The position numbers and the translations under genes were made by a program. DNA of 40,884 bases from a virus, in the IMG/VR virus record IMGVR_UViG_3300033153_002296, positions 1-40,884 of that record. The stretch is one strand, 5' to 3'. The notes under the pieces are model-generated. The model ran no database searches. It was given only the letters and a program-made list of their open reading frames with translations, and was not told the DNA's origin. Below, in pieces: positions 1 through 10,192 of the stretch; within the stretch, counting starts at the first letter, position 1; every line of letters begins with the position of its first letter.

Positions 1-426
1 CCTGTTTATAAATATAAGTACATAGATAGAGTAGACCCTATTACCAGAGATACAACCAGAATTTACAGAACTCCAATAGAGGATTCTTTAATCTCAGGAA
101 CTATAATTACTGAGCTCAATAAAGATTCTTGTATAATAGGAAAACAACTTTTAAGCTATACACCAAAATTTCCTCAGTATATTTTTAAGACTGATACTAT
201 AAGAATTACACAAGAAACAACTATCTTGAAAAATAAATTAAAAATTTTTGCAGGATTAGAGATAGGAGGAAGCAAAGAACAGTTTAACTTTGGGCCAAAG
301 GTTTGTATATTAAGTAAAAAAGATTTATTATATTCTTATAATTATGATATAATAAATAGAACCCACAACCTAAGTTTTGTGTATAAGATAGTTAACCCTT
401 TTAAGAAAAAGATATGGTCACCTTAA
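1..426 (+). CDS. C-terminal part of an unidentified structural-block protein (5' end outside window)
   Basis: The frame is open from the first base of the window to a TAA at 424-426, giving 141 residues without a start, so this is the end of a gene that begins upstream. An internal TTG near 226 could be mistaken for a start but is not needed. The tail is rich in beta-type residues and aromatics, with GLEIGGS and NFGPKV stretches followed by LLYSYNYD, which loosely resembles a small beta-barrel or membrane-associated envelope protein; I do not recognise a family. It overlaps the next gene by 13 nt and lies just upstream of ring/adaptor genes, so a virion or lysis-related role is possible. The function is unassigned. 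Confidence 0.7.
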   Translation, partial: PVYKYKYIDRVDPITRDTTRIYRTPIEDSLISGTIITELNKDSCIIGKQLLSYTPKFPQYIFKTDTIRITQETTILKNKLKIFAGLEIGGSKEQFNFGPKVCILSKKDLLYSYNYDIINRTHNLSFVYKIVNPFKKKIWSP

Positions 427-1121
427 ACCAATTAGCATATGATCTTTTAGAACTTGTTCGTCCTAATATAGCAGATGATGAAGCAATAGATCTAAGACAA
501 GTAAAATTCTGGATACATAATCAAAGAGCATTATGGTTAAGAAATGAATTAAATCGTTTCAGAACTATAGATGATAACATAATTCAGGATTTAGGATGTG
601 TAGAGCTTGAAGTAGCCGATAGATCCACCTGTGCCGACCTCCCTATAGACTGTGATATCTTGAGAACTAAAAAAGAGATACCTAATACTATAGAACTACA
701 TAACAAAACTGCGCTAACAAGAATAGGACCTTTAGATAAAACCATGGCTCCCTATAGTATTGTAGAATACAACAGGGCTATCTTTTCAGGAAATGGAAGA
801 TTTAATCGTCAACAGATCTTTGCTTTCTTACTTAACAATAGAGTTTATTTAAAAATAAGCCCATTAAATAAAGATGGAAAGTATTTAGAATACCTCAATA
901 TAAGAGGAGTATTTGAAACTCCTACAGATGTAGCAGGTTTTAACGATCCCGAAGGAGTTCCTTGTTATACTGATAATACCAAATATCCAGTTAATAGATG
1001 GATGATTGATTATATGAAAGATGCAATTGTCAAATCAAACTTGATTTTGGAACAACAAGCTATAGGAGATACCGTGAATGATTCACAAACTTTAATTCCT
1101 AGACCTCAACCTGTTAAATAA
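414..1121 (+). CDS. Putative ring/adaptor structural protein (crAss-like)
   Basis: This 235-residue protein starts at ATG 414, inside the end of the preceding gene. The N-terminus is helical (LAYDLLELVRP, then a charged IDLRQVKFWIHNQRALW segment), followed by a beta-rich middle and a helical C-terminus ending in a proline-rich tail. This architecture and its place just before the HU/IHF-like, adaptor and stabilisation genes match small neck or tail-ring proteins in the structural block of crAss-like phages. The role, a ring between portal and tail, is inferred from context and overall similarity; no catalytic motif is visible. Its stop overlaps the next start by one base (TAATG), which implies translational coupling. 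Confidence 0.55.
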   Translation: MVTLNQLAYDLLELVRPNIADDEAIDLRQVKFWIHNQRALWLRNELNRFRTIDDNIIQDLGCVELEVADRSTCADLPIDCDILRTKKEIPNTIELHNKTALTRIGPLDKTMAPYSIVEYNRAIFSGNGRFNRQQIFAFLLNNRVYLKISPLNKDGKYLEYLNIRGVFETPTDVAGFNDPEGVPCYTDNTKYPVNRWMIDYMKDAIVKSNLILEQQAIGDTVNDSQTLIPRPQPVK

Positions 1122-1618
1122 TGAAAAAGAATTTAACTGACTACGGAATAAGAGATGCTTTTAAATTTTACAAGCTAAAGCATAATTCAGAAAGTAATGT
1201 AAACTCCACTGAGTTTTCTACTATTTGTAAAGAATTTAATGATAAAATAAGTGACTTGATTGTTTACGAAAACTTTTCCTTTCTTCTTCCTTTCAGATTA
1301 GGGCGTATTAGAATTAGAAAATATAAACCTAAAATGTATTTACAAAAGGATGGAAGTTTAGATAAGAGTAGATTGAGACCAGATTGGAATGCAACTAAAA
1401 AATTATGGGAAAGTAATACTGAAGCAAAAAAAGAAAAGAAATTAGTATTCCATTTAAATGATCATACAAATGGATATCAACATAGATGGTTCTGGGAAAA
1501 GTTAACCTCTAACGTAAAAAATAATTCTGCTTATAGTTTTATTCCTTCAAGAAATAATAAAAGAACATTAGCTAAAGTATTAAAGGATGAAGAACTTGAA
1601 GTAGATTATTTTGAATAA
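1121..1618 (+). CDS. HU/IHF-like DNA-binding protein
   Basis: This 165-residue basic protein has ATG at 1121 within the previous stop. Around residues 45-70 it carries LIVYENFSFLLPFRLGRIRIRKYKP, in which hydrophobic residues, a glycine and alternating Arg/Lys follow the pattern of the beta-hairpin DNA-binding core of HU/IHF proteins (GFGTFxVRxRxAR type). A second conserved-looking element is RLRPDWNATKKLWESN. Crass-like phages are known to encode an IHF-subunit homologue in this position, next to the tail tubular and stabilisation genes, which is the main support. It may bend DNA for packaging or be part of the neck; the sequence does not decide which. The protein is longer than host HU (about 90 residues) because of a C-terminal extension. 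Confidence 0.55.
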   Translation: MKKNLTDYGIRDAFKFYKLKHNSESNVNSTEFSTICKEFNDKISDLIVYENFSFLLPFRLGRIRIRKYKPKMYLQKDGSLDKSRLRPDWNATKKLWESNTEAKKEKKLVFHLNDHTNGYQHRWFWEKLTSNVKNNSAYSFIPSRNNKRTLAKVLKDEELEVDYFE

Positions 1619-1629
1619 AATTAGAAATT

Positions 1630-2535
1630 ATGGCACTAAGCGGAAAACATGTAAAATTAGAAACTATACTAGAGAAAGTATATAGAGACTACGGTTTTGA
1701 AACAGACCTTGATTGGAATGACGCCATTGAGTGGGCTGCGGAGGCCTTAGACTTAATAGGAGCGCCTAGGGTATACTCACCCTTCGTCACGGACGGAAAC
1801 GACCTTAAAGGGCATCCAGATCCAATTTTAATAAATGATCATAGAGGAAACTTGCCATGTAATCTTCATCAAATTGTTCAAGTACGAGAATTTTGTTCAA
1901 AATATCCTATGACTTATGCTACAGATACTTTTCATGTAGGAGCTTCAGGTAGTTGTAATTCTAATGTAGATTGTACAACTGACAATTGTGATACAAATGC
2001 TGTAGATGTTGTTCCTTCAACTACATTAGATGATAATACAAACTGTAATCCTTTCTTTAATTTTAATCCTAATGCTGCAGCTAACACTCCATACGGAGCT
2101 AATCTTCCCACGGTAGGAGGGGTGCCTGATGGAGACACCTTTACTTATCAAGTATCAGGAGATAAAATCTTTACATCTTTTAAATGTGGACAAGTAGAAA
2201 TGTCTTACTTAGCTTTCGCTGTAGATGAAAAAGGATTACCAATGATACCTCAAGAAACTCGTTTTCAAAATGCAGTAAGAGACTATATTGCACACAGGCT
2301 TTCTTTTAAATTATCTATTCAAGGAAAATTTCCCCCAGCAATGTCTGATAAACTAGAACAAAATTGGTTATTCTACTGCCAATCAGCTGCTAACAAATCA
2401 AGAATGCCTTCAATTGATCAAATGGAATCATTAAAAAATCAATGGTTAAGAAGCATTCCTAAAATAAATGAACATGATAGTAGCTTTAGATATCAAAATG
2501 TAGAGGAACGTAGATATACAATTAATTCTAGATAA
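1630..2535 (+). CDS. Tail tubular / head-tail adaptor protein (ring protein)
   Basis: This 301-residue protein begins with a helical segment (LETILEKVYRDYGFETDLDWNDAIEWAAEALDLIG, residues 10-44) and ends with another helical region containing YIAHRLSFKLSIQGKF. Between them lies a low-complexity insert of about 80 residues rich in Cys, Asn, Thr and Asp (residues about 108-165). Long helices flanking a beta-rich centre are typical of T7 gp11 / P22 gp4-type adaptors, and crAss-like phages encode such a tail tubular protein directly before the large stabilisation protein, as here. The start ATG at 1630 follows an A-rich leader, 11 nt after the previous gene. The stop and the next start overlap as TAATG. 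The Cys-rich insert (CNSNVDCTTDNCD) is unusual and may be surface exposed. Confidence 0.65.
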   Translation: MALSGKHVKLETILEKVYRDYGFETDLDWNDAIEWAAEALDLIGAPRVYSPFVTDGNDLKGHPDPILINDHRGNLPCNLHQIVQVREFCSKYPMTYATDTFHVGASGSCNSNVDCTTDNCDTNAVDVVPSTTLDDNTNCNPFFNFNPNAAANTPYGANLPTVGGVPDGDTFTYQVSGDKIFTSFKCGQVEMSYLAFAVDEKGLPMIPQETRFQNAVRDYIAHRLSFKLSIQGKFPPAMSDKLEQNWLFYCQSAANKSRMPSIDQMESLKNQWLRSIPKINEHDSSFRYQNVEERRYTINSR

Positions 2536-5500
2536 TGGCGCAAAGCAAAAATACATATGCGGGAGGGCTTAATAAAGATCTTTCCAAAAATAAATATCCT
2601 AAAGATAAATACTTTGACGGAAGAAATGTAAAAGTAATTACAGAAGGAAGCATGTCTAGCGGAGCTATTGAGACAGAAAGAGGAACAAGACTTTCTTTTA
2701 CAATTCCAGCTCTTTCAAGTATATATACAATAACAAGAACGGATAGAATAGCTCCACCAGGAACCGACACAATTACTATTATAACTTCTTCCTCCACTAT
2801 TACATTTACATATGGAACTGGAGATTTAGTAATTACTAATAAAAAATTATACGAGGCTCTTATTGCTGATCCACAAATACAAACCTCAATAGCGAATGGA
2901 GAATTTAATCTCTATCTAAATGAATTAGAAAATCAAATTTTTATAGTTGGATTAGATTCTTCTTTAGTAGTATCAATAATAGGAACTGATTTAACTTTAG
3001 TTCAAAAAACTACACCACAAGCAGGCCCTTTTCTTATAGGAGCAGGATTGATCAGAGATAAATTAGTTTTATTTACAACTAGAGAAACTGCTGAAATACC
3101 AAGCTCGAGTATTCCTGGACAAATTTGGGTCGTAGAATATGATGAATATACAGATACTGTAAAAGATTTATCCTCTAATAATGAACTCGTTCCTTCTAAA
3201 CATCTAAGATACAATAACAATGTAGAATTTTCTACTTATAATAGATTAGATGAAGGTGTAGGTAGATATGAAAATCAAGATATTCAAAGAGTTTATTGGA
3301 CAGATTATTACAACCAAATAAGATCCTTCAATATAATGGATCCGCTTGGATTTACCATAGACCCCTCCAATCTCAATCTTATTTCTGATGTGAATCTTTC
3401 ATTGCCTATAGTAAAAAGTATTGGAACAGGGTCTTTAATGACAGGTGGAGTTGTACAATACGGATATAGATTAATTTCTCAAGCAGGTGGATCTGAAACA
3501 GCAGTCTCTCCTTTATCCGCTCCTATAGTCTTAACAGAAATTGACCCTAATAGTTCTATTCTTAATGGGGGAGATTTTTCAAGTGGTACTGCTTTTAAAG
3601 GAAATGAAACTGCAGGAGCAGTAGCTGCGAGATCTGTAACTTGGACAATAAAAGATTTAGATTTAGACTTTAATGTAATAGAACATATTGCAGTTTATTG
3701 GGATACAATTAATGTTCCTCAAATTTATAAATTTGATGAAGACTTTATTCCTTTAGATGGAACTATAGATGTGACTCTTACAGGAACTGAAACAGAAACT
3801 TTACCTTTAACAACAGACGAATTTAATAACATACTTTCTGCATTCATCTGTAAAACAATTACTAATAAAGATGATAGATTATTAGCAGGTAATATAAAAG
3901 AAAAACTACTAATAATAGATGATTATGACGCAAGAGCGTATAGATCTAAAGATCCTCTTTCTAATAGTTTTGATATATGGACTACTGATGATGTTCAATT
4001 TACTTTCAATACAGGAAATTGGGATACAATTCCTGAAGAACATGACGCTATTAATCCTTTTAATGATCAAAATCCTGTTACTAACCCTAACTGGTATACA
4101 GATGATCAATACAAATATCAACCAGGAACTAATGTACTCGGAGGAGCAGGTCCTAATATCTCCTATAAATTTGTCAATTTTACTCATCCAGGAAATTTCA
4201 ATTTTCAACCGTTTGAAGCATATTCTCCTAGTCCTGCAGAAATATATGATGGTTCTGCTCCTTATGTTTGGGGAGTAAATGACCCTTCCAATCCAGGGAG
4301 ACTAGATAGAAATACTTTTGTTGAATTAGGGGGTAATGGTAGATATGCTATTGCCGATGGCCCATTTACAAAGGGAGAAGAAGAACTAAACAATTCTGAT
4401 TTAGAATATCCTTTAGGATTACAACAGAATTTTAAAAATATGGCGGGCCCTATAACACAATCTACATATACAGGATATGCTAGAGGAGAAGTTTATAGAT
4501 TTGGAATTGTATTTCATGATTTACAAGGAAATCCAGCTTTTGTAAATTGGATAGGAGATATAAAATTTCCAGAAGCTTATGATGAAGGGTTTGAATTATC
4601 TACCGTACCAATAAAAACAACCTCAGATGCTTATCACGGTGTAGATTTAAGACAATTAGGGATAGAATTTACTGTAGATGTGAGTTCTGTGGCTTCTAAA
4701 ATATCAGGATACTCCATAGTTAGAGTGGAAAGAACTCCAGAACAGAAGACAAGATTAGGTACAGGAGTATTAAGTATGTGGGATTTTACACAGAACGGTA
4801 CTCCTGACGGAGTAGTATTTATAACTAATAAGCCGCAAAATATGGCGCCTTATGTTAGATTTTCTAATACTATGGCTGATTCGGGTACTCCTAATATTGA
4901 TTATGCTCAGGGAGTTGGGGCCTTTAGTGGTATTGAAATTGATGATTGGGACGGTAAATTTGGACAAACTTATATACATCCTAGTATGATGTCAGGTTTT
5001 ACATGGCTATGCCAAAAAGGACCAACCCAAGACTGGGGAAATAAAGTTACTACCTTCGGACTAAGATCATTAGTTACATTACACAGTCCCTTAAAAATAA
5101 TGGATTCTAATAACTATTCTTTTAAAGATGGAGATCATTTAAAAACAATAGGATATTATACTGCATTACCTATGTGTAGTGAAAATCCATTAATAAAACC
5201 TGCCCTCCAATCAAAGGCTGATTTATATAGATTTGGAACTTATTATAAATTAAAACATTTTATAAAAATAAATGACCCATGGTTAGCGCATGCAGTATCT
5301 ACTGGGACTGATCCATATGCTGGACCTACTGGTGATAAAAATATAGGATTTGGTAGTTTTCCAGGCACTAACTACTTTCCTCTTACAGGAGCTTTAAGGA
5401 TAAGAAAAGAAAAGACTATGGAGCAAGCAGAAGCTATACCTTTTACCGATAGTTTTTTTGCAGGAACCTCTTTTGTTAATGAACCTCTATTTAGAAATAA

Positions 5501-7688
5501 AGAAGCCTTTGCTAATGATGAAGCTTGGTGGATGAATACACAATTTGCATTAAATATGGCGCCTATCTTTAGTGAATTTGCTGGAGGAGGAAAAGATTTT
5601 GCTCTTACAGGTTTTGGTGCTCGAAAACATGTTCTTATACTTGAAGAAGAAGCTGATCCTAGCGATTGGTGGTATAAAGCTGGTGATATGAAATATTTTG
5701 GTAAAAGTGTTTTTATTAGTGGATTTGCAAATCAAAATAGTCCTTCTAGTATCCATCCAGAGTACGATTCTAATACCAACTCAGGATATAGGGAAGAGTT
5801 TAACTCTCACGCATATCAATTACCTAATATTCAATCATTTAATCCTAATACTGTACAATCAAGTACAACAGGATCAGGAGGAGCTAATACCAGTGATATG
5901 TGGAATTATTTTAAAGTAGTAAGTTATGATAGATTCTTAGAAAAACAATATGGAGGAGATTCATATTTAACTAGACAAAAAAATTACTATATAGGAACAG
6001 GACATTTTCAAGCAATGGGACCAGATTCTACTACAACAAAAACCTTTCAAGTATTTGGTGGGGATGTATATGTAAATTATTATACTGATGAATATATAGC
6101 TCCTGCAATTAATAACGATCAAAATATAGCAGGCACAAATTTTACTGGTTATTCATCAGTTGAAAATGATGAAACCGCAACAGACGGAGGTAGAACTGTT
6201 TTACATATGGCATTAGGTTTTCCTTGTGAATCTCCTGTAAATACTGAATTAAGAGCGGGTAAGAAATGGGAAGCAGATAGATGGACTCAAGATTGGGATC
6301 CTGAACTTATATCCATGAAACAACAAGACCTTACTTTATTAGATGTTTATCAACAAGAAACTAATGCAAAAACTCACTATACTGCACAAGATGCTTTAAC
6401 TAATTTCTCAGATGAATATTCTCATAGAATAAAAGTTTCTGAAGCAAAAACAGATGGAGAGTTATTAGATAACTGGAGGAACTTTTTAATTCAAAATAAA
6501 ATAGAAGTAGAAGGAACCCACGGACCTATTAATGATATGATTAATTTCAAAGGTCAAATAATGTTTTTCCAGGATTCAGGAATTGGCATTCTTCCTATAA
6601 ATGAAAAAGTATTAGCATCATCTCAAACAGGATCATCTGTTACTTTAGGAACAGGAGCGCTAATAGAAGATTATAACTACATTACAAATGTTTCAGGAAC
6701 CATACACCAACATTCTGTAGTATATACTGGAGATAGCGTTCTTTACTGGGATGACAGACATAAAAAGGTATATAAAATAGGAGGAGAAGGAGGAGTACAG
6801 CCCATATCAGATATCAAAGGACTTTCCTCATACTTCCCTACTCTCGATGGAAATATGAATGTAGGAGATAAAACTTTAAGTAGAATAATTGACAGTAAAG
6901 GAGTTAAAGGATCCTATGGAGTACATGGAGTTTTTGATATTAGAAATGAAAGAGTTTTAATGACTTTTCTTGACTCTAATAAAATATTAACAATACAACC
7001 AGATACAAAATACTATCCAGGAGATATAATTACCTTTGGATATCCTGTTTCATACTATTATGAGGCAAGCGAGATAATCATAACAGGTAATCCTGCTATA
7101 GATCCTGATGTAGATTTAAGATGGATTTGGTTGGTAGATAAAGACGGTCTCAGTACTTTTGAAAATGCAGTTACTATATCTTTTAATGAATATATACAAG
7201 CATTTGAATCCTTCTTAGATTACAAACCAAGAATTTATATTAATGCAGGAAGAAGATTATTATCTGAAAGTAGAGAAGTTAGTCAAGATATTCATGAACA
7301 TAATATGGGAACCTATGGAGAGTTTTATGGAAAGTTTTATGACTCGGAGATTACAATAATATTAAACCCTCATGCAGATATTACTACAGTATTTAACAAT
7401 TTAGAATTAAGTTCAGAAGTTAGTATTAATGATGTAGATCAAGCTAATTCTACTATAACAGAAATGGAACTCTGGAATGATTATCAAGATACTGGAGCAA
7501 TTCCTTTAGTAGTGAATGATTCTATTAAAAGAAGAATGAGAAAATGGAGAATTACTTTACCTAGAGACCAGCAAGGAGCTCGTCTTAGAAATCCATATGT
7601 CTTTTTAAGATTAAAATTTAATAATACCAACAATAAAAGATTAATACTACATGATATAATACTACATTCCATACCAACTAATGGATGA
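2535..7688 (+). CDS. Tail stabilisation / muzzle protein, 1717 residues
   Basis: This is the largest pure structural gene in the window. It starts at ATG 2535 overlapping the adaptor stop and opens with MAQSKNTYAGGLNKDLSKNKYPKDKYFDGRNV, an opening that recurs in the large tail stabilisation (gp12-like, 'Stab', later called muzzle) proteins of crAss-like phages. The body is beta-rich, full of Gly/Asn/Thr/Tyr, with beta-propeller-like blocks (for example DSVLYWDDRHKKVYKIGGEGG near residue 1400) and a C-terminal strand region rich in Arg (RRMRKWRITLPRD). No signal peptide or membrane segment is visible. It most likely forms the tail tip below the adaptor ring. Its position between adaptor and cargo genes is the conserved order. 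The assignment is by family knowledge and length; a database profile search would settle it. Confidence 0.75.
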   Translation: MAQSKNTYAGGLNKDLSKNKYPKDKYFDGRNVKVITEGSMSSGAIETERGTRLSFTIPALSSIYTITRTDRIAPPGTDTITIITSSSTITFTYGTGDLVITNKKLYEALIADPQIQTSIANGEFNLYLNELENQIFIVGLDSSLVVSIIGTDLTLVQKTTPQAGPFLIGAGLIRDKLVLFTTRETAEIPSSSIPGQIWVVEYDEYTDTVKDLSSNNELVPSKHLRYNNNVEFSTYNRLDEGVGRYENQDIQRVYWTDYYNQIRSFNIMDPLGFTIDPSNLNLISDVNLSLPIVKSIGTGSLMTGGVVQYGYRLISQAGGSETAVSPLSAPIVLTEIDPNSSILNGGDFSSGTAFKGNETAGAVAARSVTWTIKDLDLDFNVIEHIAVYWDTINVPQIYKFDEDFIPLDGTIDVTLTGTETETLPLTTDEFNNILSAFICKTITNKDDRLLAGNIKEKLLIIDDYDARAYRSKDPLSNSFDIWTTDDVQFTFNTGNWDTIPEEHDAINPFNDQNPVTNPNWYTDDQYKYQPGTNVLGGAGPNISYKFVNFTHPGNFNFQPFEAYSPSPAEIYDGSAPYVWGVNDPSNPGRLDRNTFVELGGNGRYAIADGPFTKGEEELNNSDLEYPLGLQQNFKNMAGPITQSTYTGYARGEVYRFGIVFHDLQGNPAFVNWIGDIKFPEAYDEGFELSTVPIKTTSDAYHGVDLRQLGIEFTVDVSSVASKISGYSIVRVERTPEQKTRLGTGVLSMWDFTQNGTPDGVVFITNKPQNMAPYVRFSNTMADSGTPNIDYAQGVGAFSGIEIDDWDGKFGQTYIHPSMMSGFTWLCQKGPTQDWGNKVTTFGLRSLVTLHSPLKIMDSNNYSFKDGDHLKTIGYYTALPMCSENPLIKPALQSKADLYRFGTYYKLKHFIKINDPWLAHAVSTGTDPYAGPTGDKNIGFGSFPGTNYFPLTGALRIRKEKTMEQAEAIPFTDSFFAGTSFVNEPLFRNKEAFANDEAWWMNTQFALNMAPIFSEFAGGGKDFALTGFGARKHVLILEEEADPSDWWYKAGDMKYFGKSVFISGFANQNSPSSIHPEYDSNTNSGYREEFNSHAYQLPNIQSFNPNTVQSSTTGSGGANTSDMWNYFKVVSYDRFLEKQYGGDSYLTRQKNYYIGTGHFQAMGPDSTTTKTFQVFGGDVYVNYYTDEYIAPAINNDQNIAGTNFTGYSSVENDETATDGGRTVLHMALGFPCESPVNTELRAGKKWEADRWTQDWDPELISMKQQDLTLLDVYQQETNAKTHYTAQDALTNFSDEYSHRIKVSEAKTDGELLDNWRNFLIQNKIEVEGTHGPINDMINFKGQIMFFQDSGIGILPINEKVLASSQTGSSVTLGTGALIEDYNYITNVSGTIHQHSVVYTGDSVLYWDDRHKKVYKIGGEGGVQPISDIKGLSSYFPTLDGNMNVGDKTLSRIIDSKGVKGSYGVHGVFDIRNERVLMTFLDSNKILTIQPDTKYYPGDIITFGYPVSYYYEASEIIITGNPAIDPDVDLRWIWLVDKDGLSTFENAVTISFNEYIQAFESFLDYKPRIYINAGRRLLSESREVSQDIHEHNMGTYGEFYGKFYDSEITIILNPHADITTVFNNLELSSEVSINDVDQANSTITEMELWNDYQDTGAIPLVVNDSIKRRMRKWRITLPRDQQGARLRNPYVFLRLKFNNTNNKRLILHDIILHSIPTNG

Positions 7689-7702
7689 CATTAGATAATT
7701 TA

Positions 7703-7734
7703 TTTGTTATGTATTAGATAAACCATTATTTTTA
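7703..7734 (+). promoter_or_regulatory. Weak candidate Bacteroidota-type promoter before the cargo operon
   Basis: The 51-nt gap at 7689-7739 is the only real break in the plus-strand block. It contains TTTG at 7703-7706, a 20-nt spacer, and TATTTTTA at 7727-7734, which matches the Bacteroidota -33 TTTG / -7 TAnnTTTG pattern except for the last base. A transcript from it would start almost at the ATG at 7740, leaving little or no leader, and the region is AT-rich enough for chance matches. It may separate expression of cargo proteins from shell and tail proteins. Confidence 0.22.
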
Positions 7735-7739
7735 CAAAT

Positions 7740-10187
7740 ATGCCAGAGCCAACAGACCCAATAAAATATATCCTACAGGGAAAGGAATTAAAAAATATGA
7801 CAGAAGACGAGTGGAACGCTCTTACCTCTGCATATTCAGCCATGACAGAAGCTCAAGGTCCACTACAAGCTGAGTACTTAAAAAGACAAAATAATCCTAA
7901 TTTCGTAGGATATATTCCTGAAAACGAAATGTCTTCTATATCTCCACAATATCAGGATGCAATGAGTAATTGGCTTACCTATGCAAAAAAATATGGAATA
8001 GGAGACCCGTCTTTAATAGGAAGTTCAGAAACAACGGGCAGTTCAACAGGAGCTTATGGTACACAAAATGCACAATATGCAAATTTATTATCTCCAGGAA
8101 ATAGTCCAGTAACTTTTCAAAGAGAAGAACCTACCATTCCTAAAATAAATACTAGGGGATATAATGTTAATCCTAATGTGAATATGGGTCAAAAGCAAGT
8201 TATTGGCCAAGACCCAGTAACTGGAAGACCTTTATATAGCAATGTATCTACTGAACAAACCACTTTACAAGGAGGTGTAGATCCTACAGATGCTAGTATA
8301 ATGTACGATGAGCAGGGAAACCTTCTACAACCTACAACTGGAGGAGCCGTAGGAGGGAGCGGAGAAAGTTTTGTTTTTCCTGAAGCTAAAGATATAATAA
8401 ATAATGCTTATGGAGGTAGGAGAAAAAATAAAAAATATTCCCACGGAGGGCCCCCACCACATCCTGAAGATCTTGATGTAGTAAGAAATCAAAGTAATAA
8501 AGAAGTATTATCAAAACAATTAACTTCGTTAAATAATCCTAATTTAATTGAAAACACCTATGTTAGTGAAGATACTAGCGATCCGTATGCATTATTTGAA
8601 AAAATAAGAAGTGCAAGTATACAAGAGAACGCAGGTAATCCTTCACAATTAAATACAACTTTTTTGACTAAGGCAGGAGTAACTCCTTTTAATATTAGAA
8701 GTGAGGATTATTCGGGAGAGATTACAGGTTCAGGAGAAAAACAAGTTTACGAAAAAGGAAATTTTAATCCATATCTTTCAAATAATCCTTTTCAAGGCCC
8801 AACGGCAGGTACAGGAGTTCCTGAACCTATGCCCACTTTTCCTTATGGAGGACAACCTCAACAACAAGGAGGACAGGGAGATCAAATTCAACAAATTATA
8901 ATGGCTTATGCTCAAATAAGTAATCAAGATCCTCAAACTATAATGCAACAATTGGAACAAAGTCCACCAGAACAACAACAACAAATTATTCAACAAATGG
9001 TTATGGCTGTTCAAGAAGGAGGACAAGGAAATGTACCACAGATGGGTATAGGAGGAACTATAAATCAAGGTATAGATGCTGGCGTTGATTTATTTGGGGG
9101 AGATTCGAATAGTGCTCTTTGGAAAGGAATTAGTGGAGGAGTAGGGGCTATTGTTGATGCTTATACGGGAGATTATGCAGGAGCGGCAGGACAAGCAGGA
9201 CAAGTAGTAAGCGCTGTAGGGTCTACTAGTAAGAACGAAGATGTTCAGAAAGCTACAAATATTGTTGAAACAGGAACAGGTCTTATAGATACTTTTTCAA
9301 ATCTTAAAAAACCTGAAGGAGAGATAATAAATGAATCAACTGTAAATCCTAGTGGAATGCCTGATTTAACAAATCAAGACTTTTTTAATACGGGATATTC
9401 TGAATTAGGAGCAGAAACTGGACAACCTGCTTTTAGTCTTGGACAAAACTACAAACAATTACCTGCAGCTTATGGAGGAAGAAGAAGAAGAGCTACAGGA
9501 GGAGTGGAACCAATGTATAACGAGGCTTATGAAGAATGGAATCAATCACAAATACAAGATAATATAAAAGATGCAGAAACTGGAGATAAAGTAAATCAAG
9601 CTACAGAAGGAGTTGTTGGTGCTATTTTTCCTTGGTTTGCTGCTGCTAATATGGCCTCTGACTTAGGAACTTCTTTCTTAGGAGCTGAAGAAATAAATCC
9701 AAATACAGGAAAAAAAGAGTTTGTAGAAAATGAAGGAACAAGAGGATGGGGATCAGAAGCAGCAAATGTAATAAAACCTGTACATGAAAAAGTAATTGAT
9801 GAAATAGCATCAGAAGATACAAATTGGGGAAAAGTCGCTGGAGATGTTCTTCTTCCAGGTATAATGCCCTTCATGGAAAATGCTGGCTTAAAAACCGCTT
9901 ATGGTGGTCCAAGAAATCCATATGCTTGTGGAGGTTCAAAACCAATGCTTCCTTATAAAAGAGCAATGGGAGGACCAAGAGAAGATAATACTAACGTATA
10001 TAGAGGAGCAACTCACGAACAGGGAGGCATTCCTATAGGATATGATTATGGAGGCAAAGTAAATCCAAATAAAATTGAAGTAGAAAATAATGAAGTATCT
10101 TGGATAAATCCTAATGGCGGAGAAGAATATATATTTTCAGATAGAATAGAATTTAAATCTGGTGGAAAAACCAAACGTAAAAAATAA
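7740..10187 (+). CDS. Putative virion cargo/ejection protein with YGG-Arg repeats, 815 residues
   Basis: This is a low-complexity Gly/Gln/Asn-rich protein. It has a glutamine-rich segment (about residues 375-430), a Gly/Ala-rich hydrophobic stretch (about 445-500) that could enter a membrane, and three copies of a Tyr-Gly-Gly-Arg type motif: YGGRRKNKK at about 224, YGGRRRR at about 578 and YGGPRNPYA at about 721. The C-terminus carries THEQGGIPI, then EVENNEVSWI and YIFSDRIEF before a basic tail, a module I recognise from packaged proteins of Bacteroidota phages (HEQGGI ... EVExxE ... YxFSDR). No enzyme motif is seen. Position between tail and RNA polymerase genes points to a protein packed in the capsid or tail and ejected with DNA. 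The start ATG follows the only sizeable gap in the block. Confidence 0.55.
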   Translation: MPEPTDPIKYILQGKELKNMTEDEWNALTSAYSAMTEAQGPLQAEYLKRQNNPNFVGYIPENEMSSISPQYQDAMSNWLTYAKKYGIGDPSLIGSSETTGSSTGAYGTQNAQYANLLSPGNSPVTFQREEPTIPKINTRGYNVNPNVNMGQKQVIGQDPVTGRPLYSNVSTEQTTLQGGVDPTDASIMYDEQGNLLQPTTGGAVGGSGESFVFPEAKDIINNAYGGRRKNKKYSHGGPPPHPEDLDVVRNQSNKEVLSKQLTSLNNPNLIENTYVSEDTSDPYALFEKIRSASIQENAGNPSQLNTTFLTKAGVTPFNIRSEDYSGEITGSGEKQVYEKGNFNPYLSNNPFQGPTAGTGVPEPMPTFPYGGQPQQQGGQGDQIQQIIMAYAQISNQDPQTIMQQLEQSPPEQQQQIIQQMVMAVQEGGQGNVPQMGIGGTINQGIDAGVDLFGGDSNSALWKGISGGVGAIVDAYTGDYAGAAGQAGQVVSAVGSTSKNEDVQKATNIVETGTGLIDTFSNLKKPEGEIINESTVNPSGMPDLTNQDFFNTGYSELGAETGQPAFSLGQNYKQLPAAYGGRRRRATGGVEPMYNEAYEEWNQSQIQDNIKDAETGDKVNQATEGVVGAIFPWFAAANMASDLGTSFLGAEEINPNTGKKEFVENEGTRGWGSEAANVIKPVHEKVIDEIASEDTNWGKVAGDVLLPGIMPFMENAGLKTAYGGPRNPYACGGSKPMLPYKRAMGGPREDNTNVYRGATHEQGGIPIGYDYGGKVNPNKIEVENNEVSWINPNGGEEYIFSDRIEFKSGGKTKRKK

Positions 10188-10192
10188 AAGTT

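Noticed and set aside
3909-4278. Overlapping ORFs inside the stabilisation protein gene on both strands
   Set aside because: Low-complexity Ile/Leu/Ser-rich shadow translations of an AT-rich gene, with no start context or family resemblance.
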